A stretch of DNA of 64,000 nucleotides, from NCBI RefSeq assembly GCF_000716535.1, contig NZ_JNWV01000016.1, forward strand, positions 252,781 through 316,780. The letters are read 5' to 3'. Origin of the DNA: Streptomyces flaveolus (GTDB taxonomy: Bacteria > Actinomycetota > Actinomycetes > Streptomycetales > Streptomycetaceae). The first letter of the stretch is position 1. Each line of letters opens with the position of its first letter. Shown one piece after another: positions 58,208 through 64,000 of this stretch. A program made the position numbers and the translations under genes. The notes beneath the pieces are model-generated. The model ran no database searches. It saw only the letters and a list, made by a program, of their open reading frames with translations, and was not told the origin of the DNA.

Positions 58208-58753
58208 GTGAGCGACGAAACCGGCACCCCGGACACCTCGGCGGGCTCCGCCGGCCGCGCGGCCCAGGGCGACGGCGCGCCGCCTCAGGGTGGTGGCCCC
58301 CGCCCCGAGCCCCTGCGCTTCTTCGGCACCTCCTGGGTGCACCACGACAACGGCTACGCGGCCCGCCGCGCCGGCGTCGCCGTCGGCTCCCTCGCCGCCG
58401 CCGTCGTCTCCTGTCTGGTGCTGCGCCTCGCCTATGAGGGCATCCAGATCGCCGAAACCGGCTCCTTCGTGACCGTGCTGGTCGTCGCCATGTTCGCGAT
58501 CTGCAGCGCGCTCGCCTTCCGCAACACCTGGGACGGCTTCGGCAAGCGCCACGACCCGCAGCGCCAGGCCTCCCTGCGCGGCCTGCTCGCCATCGGCTTC
58601 GTCGGCACCCTCCTCGCCTACTTCTTCCGCTCCCTCACCGAGGCACCGGGCGAGAAGCTGCACCGCGAGGAGTACGAGGAGGCCCGCGAGGCCTACGCAC
58701 GCCGCACCACCCGCCGCACCGGCAACCCGTCGAAGAAGAAGCGCCGCCGGTAG
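58208..58753 (+). CDS. Small integral membrane protein
   Basis: A 181-residue protein of no known family. A disordered N-terminus (about 1-35) leads to LRFFGTSWVHHDNGYAARR, then three hydrophobic segments (about 58-76, 84-102, 122-140) and a strongly basic, helical C-terminal tail (EEYEEAREAYARRTTRRTG...KKKRRR). The start is GTG 58208, next to a -10 element. The basic tail could bind nucleic acid or lipids at the inner membrane face. The function is unknown. Confidence 0.82.
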   Translation: MSDETGTPDTSAGSAGRAAQGDGAPPQGGGPRPEPLRFFGTSWVHHDNGYAARRAGVAVGSLAAAVVSCLVLRLAYEGIQIAETGSFVTVLVVAMFAICSALAFRNTWDGFGKRHDPQRQASLRGLLAIGFVGTLLAYFFRSLTEAPGEKLHREEYEEAREAYARRTTRRTGNPSKKKRRR

Positions 58754-58832
58754 AACGGCAGACGGCGGAACCGCAACGGCGGAGCCGCGACGTGGAACGC
58801 GGAACGGCGGAAACGGAACGGCGGAACCGATA
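58754..58832. repeat. Short-period repeat of AACGGCGGA
   Basis: Variants of the word AACGGCGGA occur at about 58762, 58775, 58803 and 58817 with irregular spacing. They lie between two genes on the same strand. No function is apparent. Confidence 0.6.
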
Positions 58833-58874
58833 AGGGGTACGGCAGGCGCGGGGCGATGCCGTAGACAGGACCCC

Positions 58875-59672
58875 ATGACTGCCACTCATTCGTCGCCCGC
58901 CGACCCGCACGCCTTCCACGCCGCCCGCGCCGCGTCCTTCAACTCCGCCGCCGCCCAGTACGCCGCGAACCGCCCCTCCTACCCGCCCGCCCTCTTCGAC
59001 GCCGTCGAGGAACTGGCCGGCCGCCCTCTCCGGGGCGCCAGGACGGTGGACGTCGGCGCGGGCACCGGCATCGCCACCGCCCTCCTGCACGCCCGCGGCG
59101 CCGACGTCCTCGCCGTCGAGCCCGGCGCGGGCATGGCCGCCGAGTTCCGCCGCGCGCTCCCGCACGTCCCGCTCGTCCGGGGCAACGGCAACGCCCTCCC
59201 CGTCACCGACTCCCACGCCGACCTCATCACCTACGCCCAGGCCTGGCACTGGACCGACCCGGCGCACTCGGTGCCGGAGGCGCTGCGCGTGCTGCGTCCG
59301 GGCGGTGCGCTGGCGCTGTGGTGGAACACCGAGGCGCTGGACGTCGAGTGGGTCGCCGACGCCGCCCGCCGCGTCGGCCGTTTCCTGGGCGTCGACGTCG
59401 CCGCCGAGGCGCGCAAGGCCGGTGACCGCGTCGAGCTGGCCGACCCCAGCGGACGTCTGGACTTCGCCCGCCGCACGGTCCGCTGGAGCCGCTGCGTCCC
59501 GGTCGACACCCACCTCGCCAACATCGACAGCCACTCGGCCTTCCTCGTCACCCCCGCGGAGCGCAGGACCGCCTTCCTCGACGAGGAGCGCGCCCACCTC
59601 CTGAAGGCCTTCCCGGACGGCACGGTAGAGGAGACCTACGACGTCCGCCTCCTCGTGGCCCGCAAGCCCTGA
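58875..59672 (+). CDS. Class I SAM-dependent methyltransferase (Methyltransf_11 type)
   Basis: A 265-residue Rossmann methyltransferase. The SAM-binding motif I is TVDVGAGTGIATALL near residue 57, followed by VLAVEPGAGMAAEFR, GNALPVTDSHADLITYAQAWHW and LRVLRPGGALALWWN. The N-terminus has AASFNSAAAQYAANRPSYP, common to a widespread family of unknown substrate. GC content and codon use match the surroundings. It is probably a single-gene unit, with 94 bases to the next promoter palindrome. Function beyond methyl transfer is open. Confidence 0.88.
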   Translation: MTATHSSPADPHAFHAARAASFNSAAAQYAANRPSYPPALFDAVEELAGRPLRGARTVDVGAGTGIATALLHARGADVLAVEPGAGMAAEFRRALPHVPLVRGNGNALPVTDSHADLITYAQAWHWTDPAHSVPEALRVLRPGGALALWWNTEALDVEWVADAARRVGRFLGVDVAAEARKAGDRVELADPSGRLDFARRTVRWSRCVPVDTHLANIDSHSAFLVTPAERRTAFLDEERAHLLKAFPDGTVEETYDVRLLVARKP

Positions 59673-59729
59673 CCCCGCATCCCGCCCCTCCCGCGCCCTG
59701 CACCGCTCCCACCGTTTTCGCCTCGCCCC

Positions 59730-59759
59730 TTGACGTCCCGACCTCTCCAGCCCAATTAT
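59730..59759 (+). promoter_or_regulatory. Candidate promoter of the ABC exporter
   Basis: TTGACG (59730-59735) is followed after 18 bases by AATTAT (59754-59759). Transcription would start near 59766, at the GTG start codon, so the mRNA should be leaderless. The -10 box overlaps the left arm of the palindrome at 59756-59777. Confidence 0.6.
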
Positions 59760-59777
59760 TCATCATGTGATGAATAA
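59756..59777. promoter_or_regulatory. Perfect 22-bp palindrome over -10 box and start codon
   Basis: TTATTCATCA and its exact inverse complement flank a TG centre. The element is A+T-rich in very G+C-rich DNA and covers the -10 region, the transcription start and the first codons of the ABC ATPase gene. A repressor bound here would block the promoter fully. Confidence 0.8.
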
Positions 59778-60564
59778 CGAACCGGACCCCTCACCCCCCG
59801 CCGCCTCGGCCCCCGCGGTCCACGCCGACGGGCTCACCGTCACCCGCGGCCCCCGCACGGTCCTGCGCCACCTCCGCTTCGCCGTCCCCCGCGGCCGGAT
59901 CACCGGCCTGCTCGGCCCCTCCGGCTGCGGCAAATCCACCCTCATGCGCTCGATCGTCGGCACCCAGGCCAAGGTCACCGGCACCCTCGACGTCCTCGGC
60001 CACCCGGCCGGCCATCCCACCCTGCGCAGCCGCATCGGCTACGTCACCCAAGCCCCCTCCGTCTACGACGACCTCACCGTCCGTCAGAACCTCGAGTACT
60101 TCGCCGCGATCCTCGACCCCGGCCGCGCCGCCGCGGACCGCCGCCACCAGCACGTCACCCAGGCCATCGCCGACGTCGACCTCACCAGCCACGCCGACGC
60201 CCTCGCCGGCAACCTCTCCGGCGGCCAGCGGGGCCGCGTCTCCCTCGCCGTCGCCCTCCTCGGCACCCCCGAACTCCTGGTCCTGGACGAACCGACCGTC
60301 GGCCTCGACCCCGTCCTCCGCAGGGACTTGTGGAACCTCTTCCACGACCTCGCCGCCCGCGGCACCACCCTCCTCGTCTCCTCCCACGTCATGGACGAGG
60401 CCGAGCGCTGCCACCGCCTCCTCCTCATGCGCGAGGGCGAGATCCTCGCCGCCGACACCCCCGAGGCCCTGCGCACCCGTACCGGCACCGACACCGTCGA
60501 GGCCGCCTTCCTGCGTCTGGTCGACGAGGCCGCCGCGGGCCGCACGAAAGAGAGCACCCGATGA
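59767..60564 (+). CDS. ABC-2-type exporter ATP-binding protein
   Basis: A 265-residue ATPase with Walker A GPSGCGKST, a Q-loop YVTQAPSVYDDLTV, signature LSGGQRGRVSLAVALL, Walker B LLVLDEPTVGLDP, and the H-loop SSHVMDEAERC. The sequence type (DrrA-like/ABC-2) goes with drug or antibiotic export. The start is GTG 59767 (MMNNEPD) or the ATG directly after it, both inside the palindrome. Its stop overlaps the permease start (ATGA), so both parts are made in equal amount. Confidence 0.93.
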   Translation: MMNNEPDPSPPAASAPAVHADGLTVTRGPRTVLRHLRFAVPRGRITGLLGPSGCGKSTLMRSIVGTQAKVTGTLDVLGHPAGHPTLRSRIGYVTQAPSVYDDLTVRQNLEYFAAILDPGRAAADRRHQHVTQAIADVDLTSHADALAGNLSGGQRGRVSLAVALLGTPELLVLDEPTVGLDPVLRRDLWNLFHDLAARGTTLLVSSHVMDEAERCHRLLLMREGEILAADTPEALRTRTGTDTVEAAFLRLVDEAAAGRTKESTR

Positions 60565-61367
60565 GCCCGAGCCCCCTGACCACGGTGAGTACGACGACCC
60601 CGGCGGCCCCCGCCACACGCACCAGCGCCTTCGACGCCTCCCGCACCACCGCCACCGCGGCCCGGGTCCTGCGCCAACTGCGCCACGACCCGCGCACCAT
60701 CGCGCTGATGGTCCTCATCCCCTGCCTGATGCTGATCCTGCTGCGCTACGTCTTCGACGCCAGCCCGCGCACCTTCGACAACATCGGCGCCTCACTGCTC
60801 GGCATCTTCCCGCTGATCACGATGTTCCTGGTCACCTCCATCGCCACCCTGCGGGAACGCACCTCCGGCACCCTCGAACGCCTCCTCGCCATGCCGCTCG
60901 GCAAGGCCGACCTCATCGCCGGCTACGCCCTCGCCTTCGGCGCCATCGCCATCGTCCAGTCCGCCCTCGCCACCGGACTCGCGGTCTGGCTCCTCGGCCT
61001 CGACGTCACCGGCTCCCCCTGGCTGCTCCTCCTCGTCGCTCTCCTCGACGCATTGCTCGGCACGGCCCTCGGTCTCTTCGTCTCGGCCTTCGCGGCCTCG
61101 GAATTCCAGGCGGTCCAGTTCATGCCCGCGGTGATCTTCCCCCAGCTCCTCCTCTGCGGTCTGTTCACGCCCCGCTCCCACATGCACCCCGTCCTCGAGG
61201 CCGTCTCCGACGTCCTGCCGATGTCGTACGCCGTCGACGGCATGAACCAGGTCCTCCACCACACCGACATGACGGCGACCTTCGTCCGCGACGTCCTGAT
61301 CGTGGCCGGCTGCGCGCTGCTCGTACTGGGTTTGGGCGCGGCGACGCTCCGACGGCGAACGGCGTGA
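60561..61367 (+). CDS. ABC-2-type exporter permease
   Basis: A 268-residue membrane protein with six spans and the ABC-2 permease pattern: RQLRHDPRTIALMVLIPCLMLILLRYVF, MFLVTSIATLRERTSGTLERLLAMP (the family's ERTSGTLE motif), and QLLLCGLFTPRSHM. It pairs with the ATPase encoded immediately upstream, so a dimeric exporter is expected. A Thr/Ala-rich stretch of about 35 residues precedes the first span. The substrate is unknown; no linked biosynthetic or resistance gene gives a hint. Confidence 0.92.
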   Translation: MSPSPLTTVSTTTPAAPATRTSAFDASRTTATAARVLRQLRHDPRTIALMVLIPCLMLILLRYVFDASPRTFDNIGASLLGIFPLITMFLVTSIATLRERTSGTLERLLAMPLGKADLIAGYALAFGAIAIVQSALATGLAVWLLGLDVTGSPWLLLLVALLDALLGTALGLFVSAFAASEFQAVQFMPAVIFPQLLLCGLFTPRSHMHPVLEAVSDVLPMSYAVDGMNQVLHHTDMTATFVRDVLIVAGCALLVLGLGAATLRRRTA

Positions 61368-61445
61368 CCGAGGCCCCCACCGGCCGACGTTCCGCCCACC
61401 GGACAACCCACCCGCGCACCCCACCCCGGTGCCAGACTGAACCGC

Positions 61446-62258
61446 ATGAGCCAGAAAGTCGCAGTCCTCGGCACCGGCAAGATCGGCGAAGCCCTGCTCA
61501 GCGGAATGATCCGGGCCGGCTGGGCCCCCGACGACCTCCTGGTCACCGCCCGCCGCCCCGAACGCGCCGAAGAACTCCGCACCCGCTACGGAGTCACCCC
61601 GGTCACCAACACCGAGGCCGCCAAGACCGCCGACACCCTGATCCTCACGGTCAAGCCGCAGGACATGGGCACCCTCCTGGACGAACTCGCCCCGCACGTC
61701 CCCGCCGACCGCCTGGTCATCAGCGGAGCCGCCGGTATCCCCACCTCCTTCTTCGAGGAGCGCCTGGCCGCGGGCACCCCCGTCGTCCGTGTCATGACCA
61801 ACACCCCCGCCCTCGTCGACGAGGCCATGTCGGTCATCTCCGCCGGCAGCCACGCCACCGAACAGCACCTCGCGCACGCCGAGGAGATCTTCGGTGGCGT
61901 CGGCAAGACCCTCCGCGTCCCCGAGAGCCAGCAGGACGCCTGCACCGCGCTCTCCGGCTCCGGCCCGGCGTACTTCTTCTACCTGGTCGAAGCCATGACC
62001 GACGCCGGCATCCTGCTCGGTCTCCCGCGCGACAAGGCCCACGACCTCATCGTCCAGTCCGCGATCGGCGCCGCCGTGATGCTCCGCGACAGCGGCGAAC
62101 ACCCCGTCAAGCTCCGGGAGAACGTCACCTCCCCGGCCGGCACCACCATCAACGCCATCCGCGAACTGGAGAACCACGGCGTACGAGCCGCCCTCATCGC
62201 CGCCCTCGAAGCCGCCCGCGACCGCAGCCGCGAACTCGCCACCGGCAAGAAGGACTGA
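61446..62258 (+). CDS. proC: Pyrroline-5-carboxylate reductase (ProC)
   Basis: Last enzyme of proline synthesis, reducing pyrroline-5-carboxylate with NAD(P)H. The 270-residue protein shows the Rossmann motif VAVLGTGKIGEALLSG, LTVKPQDMGTLLDEL, ISGAAGIPTSFFEERL, VRVMTNTPALVDEAMSVI, and the C-terminal ALSGSGPAYFFYLVEAM and LRENVTSPAGTTINAI signature. It is convergent with trpS, with a hairpin between. Identification is secure. Confidence 0.96.
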   Translation: MSQKVAVLGTGKIGEALLSGMIRAGWAPDDLLVTARRPERAEELRTRYGVTPVTNTEAAKTADTLILTVKPQDMGTLLDELAPHVPADRLVISGAAGIPTSFFEERLAAGTPVVRVMTNTPALVDEAMSVISAGSHATEQHLAHAEEIFGGVGKTLRVPESQQDACTALSGSGPAYFFYLVEAMTDAGILLGLPRDKAHDLIVQSAIGAAVMLRDSGEHPVKLRENVTSPAGTTINAIRELENHGVRAALIAALEAARDRSRELATGKKD

Positions 62259-62279
62259 ACGACCCCCCACGCCGACCGC

Positions 62280-62328
62280 GGGCGGCGGCCCACCCCGCCC
62301 GCAGACCGGCCCGGGCGGACCGCCGCCC
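62280..62328. terminator. Inverted repeat between convergent proC and trpS
   Basis: GGGCGGCGGCC (62280-62290) pairs with GGACCGCCGCCC (62317-62328) except for one position. It lies between the two stop codons and can act for both transcripts. Confidence 0.6.
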
Positions 62329-62343
62329 CCAGACGCCGCCCGC

Positions 62344-63369
62344 CTAACGTGCAGCGCTCAGCGAAGGCTCCGCCACGGGCGGCAGCAGCCCGATCGCCCT
62401 GTAGGCGGTATCGACCGTCGGCCGAGCCAACGCCCGCGCCTTCTCCGCACCATCCCGCAGCACCCCCTCCACATACGCCGGATCGGCGCACAGCTCCCGG
62501 TGCCTGGCCTGCAACGGCCGCAGCACCTCCACCACCGCCTCCGCGGTGTCCTTCTTCAAAGAGCCGTACGAGTCGTAAACGTCCGCCAGTGACTCTGGGT
62601 TCCCGCCCGTGCACGCGGCGAGAACATCCAGCAGATTCGCGAGGCCCGGCCGCCCGGCCCGGTCGTAGACGACGTCCCGTCCGCTGTCCGTGACCGCCCG
62701 CAGCACCTTCTTGCGCACCACGTCCGGCTCGTCCAGCAGATAGACGACGCCCGCCCCCGAGTCGTCCGACTTCCCCATCTTCCTCGTCGGGTCCTGGAGG
62801 TTCATCACCCGCGCCCCCACCTGCGGAAGGGTCGCCCTCGGCACCACGAACGCCTGCCCGTACCGCTGGTTGAACCGCACCGCCAGATCCCGGGTCAGCT
62901 CCACGTGCTGCGCCTGGTCCTCGCCGACCGGCACCTCGTCCGTGCCGTACGCCAGGATGTCCGCCGCCATCAGGACCGGATACGTCAGCAGGGACAGCCG
63001 CACGCTCCCCCCGCGCTCCCGCTCCTTCGCGGCCTTCTCCTTGTACTGGATCATCCGCCGCATCTCACCGTCTGTCGCCACGCACTCCAGCAGGTACGAC
63101 AGCCGCGTGTGCTCGTCGACATGGCTCTGCAGGAACACCGTGCACACCTCGGGGTCGAGCCCGGCCGCCAGCAACAGGGTCGCCGTCTGCCGACTGAGCC
63201 TGCGTACGCGCGCCGGATCGTGGTCCATGGTCAGCGCGTGCAGATCCACCACACAGAACAGCGAGTCCGCCCGATGCTGGTCCACCTCGGCCCAGCGCCG
63301 CATGGCCCCCAGGTAGTTGCCCAGGGTCAGGTGCCCGGTCGGCTGAATCCCGCTGAAGACCCGAGTCAT
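62344..63369 (-). CDS. trpS: Tryptophanyl-tRNA synthetase, auxiliary attenuator-controlled type (TrpRS1-like)
   Basis: Charges tRNA-Trp. The 341-residue class I synthetase has the HIGH-type PTGHLTLGNY, DLHALTM, the Trp-site region YPVLMAADILAYGTDEVPVGEDQ with HVELTRDLA, and KMSKS-type KMGKSDDSGAG. Upstream is a complete tryptophan attenuator with a short leader peptide, the arrangement known for the auxiliary indolmycin-resistant TrpRS of S. coelicolor, next to proC; so this is probably that gene rather than the housekeeping one. The ATG at 63369 has GGTGGAG close upstream; a GTG two codons earlier is an alternative. Confidence 0.93.
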   Translation of the reverse strand: MTRVFSGIQPTGHLTLGNYLGAMRRWAEVDQHRADSLFCVVDLHALTMDHDPARVRRLSRQTATLLLAAGLDPEVCTVFLQSHVDEHTRLSYLLECVATDGEMRRMIQYKEKAAKERERGGSVRLSLLTYPVLMAADILAYGTDEVPVGEDQAQHVELTRDLAVRFNQRYGQAFVVPRATLPQVGARVMNLQDPTRKMGKSDDSGAGVVYLLDEPDVVRKKVLRAVTDSGRDVVYDRAGRPGLANLLDVLAACTGGNPESLADVYDSYGSLKKDTAEAVVEVLRPLQARHRELCADPAYVEGVLRDGAEKARALARPTVDTAYRAIGLLPPVAEPSLSAAR

Positions 63370-63439
63370 CTCCACTCCACCTTCTGGTCGGGACCGCCGC
63401 CCCTGCGGCCGGCCCCCGAGACCCGGAGGGAGATACGAG

Positions 63440-63464
63440 AACGGCCGCCGAAGCGGCGGCCGTT
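63440..63464 (-). terminator. Attenuator terminator hairpin of trpS
   Basis: An 11-bp perfect stem (63440-63450 with 63454-63464, core ACGGCCGCCG) and a 3-base loop lie in the leader between the leader peptide and trpS. Its 63454-63464 arm can alternatively pair with 63481-63490, a copy of the other arm, to give an antiterminator. Confidence 0.85.
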
Positions 63465-63480
63465 GAGTGCATACGTGAGT

Positions 63481-63505
63481 ACGGCCGCCGTCAGGCGGCC
63501 CACCA
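63481..63505 (-). promoter_or_regulatory. Pause hairpin/antiterminator segment of the trp attenuator
   Basis: 63483-63489 pairs with 63494-63500, the segment that includes the end of the leader peptide codons. The same bases 63481-63490 can pair with 63454-63463. A ribosome stalled at the Trp codons (63500-63505) would mask the first arm and favour the antiterminator. Confidence 0.8.
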
Positions 63506-63529
63506 GAGCTGGGTACACGTACGCGTCAT
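63491..63529 (-). CDS. trpS leader peptide with tandem tryptophan codons
   Basis: A 12-codon reading frame MTRTCTQLWWAA then TGA, with the two Trp codons at 63500-63505. It starts at ATG 63529, or at a GTG directly before it (63532). A -10 element TACTGT ends seven bases before that GTG, so the RNA is nearly leaderless. Its end lies inside the first arm of the pause hairpin. This is the control peptide of the attenuator. Confidence 0.88.
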   Translation of the reverse strand: MTRTCTQLWWAA

Positions 63530-63539
63530 CACGCTCCCC

Positions 63540-63569
63540 ACAGTACGCCTCCGGAGCGCCCCGAGGCAG
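63540..63569 (-). promoter_or_regulatory. trpS attenuator promoter
   Basis: On the minus strand TACTGT (63545 to 63540) is a good -10 box; the -35 region near 63564-63569 (CTGCCT) is weak. It is back to back with the rRNA P1 promoter, whose -35 begins at 63574. Confidence 0.5.
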
Positions 63570-63573
63570 CGAG

Positions 63574-63602
63574 TTGACACGGCCCGCGCCGATACGTAGT
63601 GT
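63574..63602 (+). promoter_or_regulatory. rRNA operon promoter P1
   Basis: TTGACA (63574-63579), a 17-base spacer, then TAGTGT (63597-63602): a near-consensus promoter for the main sigma factor. It starts the long leader that continues to the end of the window. Confidence 0.85.
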
Positions 63603-63757
63603 TCTCCGAGTTGTCCGACGTGAGCGCCGACTCCGGTCGGTCCCCGGACAGCCATTCCGCAAGACCACCCAATCGATCGACGCTCTCCGCGTCGACTGCT
63701 TTGGCGCGCGTATTTGCGAAATGAGGAATCCGCGTTCGAAAGGGCGCCGGCCCCCGA

Positions 63758-63787
63758 TTAGCTCGGGAGCGAGGAATCCGCTAAAGT
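63758..63787 (+). promoter_or_regulatory. rRNA operon promoter P2
   Basis: TTAGCT (63758-63763), an 18-base spacer, then TAAAGT (63782-63787). The preceding GAGGAATCCGC occurs twice (63723-63733 and 63771-63781). Confidence 0.6.
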
Positions 63788-63855
63788 CTCACTCGTCGGA
63801 ACGGCCCAACAGCCGGGAAGGCAAACCCCGCTGACCGGGGATCAGACACCGAAAG

Positions 63856-63955
63856 GATCTGATAGAGTCGGAACCGCCGGAAAGGGAAACGCGAGAGCGG
63901 GAACCTGGAAAGCACCGAGGAAATCGGGTCGAGAAAAGATCTGATAGAGTCGGAA
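63856..63955 (+). promoter_or_regulatory. rRNA operon promoters P3 and P4 (18-bp direct repeat with TAGAGT)
   Basis: An 18-base sequence GATCTGATAGAGTCGGAA occurs at 63856-63873 and again at 63938-63955. Each contains the -10-like TAGAGT (63863-63868, 63945-63950). Good -35 boxes are missing, as in known Streptomyces rrn promoters P2-P4. The copies could also be processing sites in the precursor RNA. Confidence 0.55.
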
Positions 63956-64000
63956 ACGCAAGACCGAAGGGAAGCGCCCGGAGGAAAGCCCGAGAGGGTG

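Larger units (their letters stand above)
63603..64000 (+). other. Leader (external transcribed spacer) of an rRNA operon
   Basis: The ~400 bases after P1 lack a gene, are purine-rich (GGAAAGGGAAACGCGAGAGC) and contain the other promoters and direct repeats. The pattern is that of the region before 16S rRNA in Streptomyces. The 16S gene itself is not inside the window. Confidence 0.8.

Overview
The window is chromosomal DNA of a Streptomyces species or a very close relative. The evidence is the very high G+C content, the many GTG starts, the translationally coupled operons with 4-base ATGA or GTGA overlaps, and marker loci in the order known from Streptomyces: ftsH-folE-fol cluster, lsr2, clpC, sigE-cseABC, disA-radA, ilvD, proC, and an auxiliary trpS next to an rRNA operon promoter. 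I see no prophage, insertion sequence, CRISPR array, tRNA or antibiotic gene cluster. This is core genome with interesting regulation.

Layout. 1-6.1 kb: ftsH, then the folate genes folE (+) and folP, an NTF2-like gene, folB, folK and a DUF3180 gene (all -). 6.2-15.2 kb: envelope genes (lysyl-phosphatidylglycerol synthase-like protein, Ag85-like esterase, coiled-coil membrane protein, two bPH2 membrane proteins), an orphan complex I subunit D gene (nuoD2) and a MidA/NDUFAF7-family methyltransferase. 15.3-20 kb: a NarL-type two-component system, an ArsR-type regulator with a perfect operator-like palindrome, a small basic protein and a threonine aldolase-like enzyme. 20.1-25.6 kb: a coupled cofactor operon, DUF2520-panC-nadB-nadC-coaX (coenzyme A and NAD). 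25.6-35.4 kb: repeat-containing spacers, a BlaI-type regulator, an ArgA-like acetyltransferase, Lsr2, an SCO3374-family protein, ClpC with a ClgR box, a secreted acid phosphatase, an M23 peptidase and a TetR regulator.

35.4-44.6 kb: a DHA2 drug exporter divergent from its TetR gene with paired operators; an AraC-VOC-methyltransferase operon; the cell-envelope stress operon sigE-cseA-cseB-cseC; mutY; an anchored exported protein. 44.7-51.5 kb: disA (c-di-AMP synthase) and radA; a large protein that combines sigma-factor-like regions, an anti-sigma zinc motif, one membrane span and an extracytoplasmic BACON-like domain; a cysteine-rich protein; Ppx/GppA. 51.6-58.8 kb: a TIM-barrel isomerase with TetR, ilvD, a membrane Ser/Thr kinase with a beta-propeller sensor divergent from an SH3-domain protein, and a small membrane protein. 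58.9-63.4 kb: a methyltransferase, a two-gene ABC exporter under a palindrome that covers its start codon, proC, and trpS behind a complete tryptophan attenuator (12-codon leader peptide with tandem Trp codons). 63.57 kb to the end: the multi-promoter leader of an rRNA operon whose 16S gene lies beyond the window.

How parts work together: DisA, RadA and MutY serve genome maintenance; ClpC and FtsH are the proteolysis machines; SigE/CseABC, the lysyl-PG synthase and the exporters serve envelope stress and drug tolerance. The least explained items are the nuoD2/MidA-like pair, the sigma/anti-sigma hybrid membrane protein, the NTF2-like gene inside the folate operon, and the ABC-transporter palindrome with no linked regulator.
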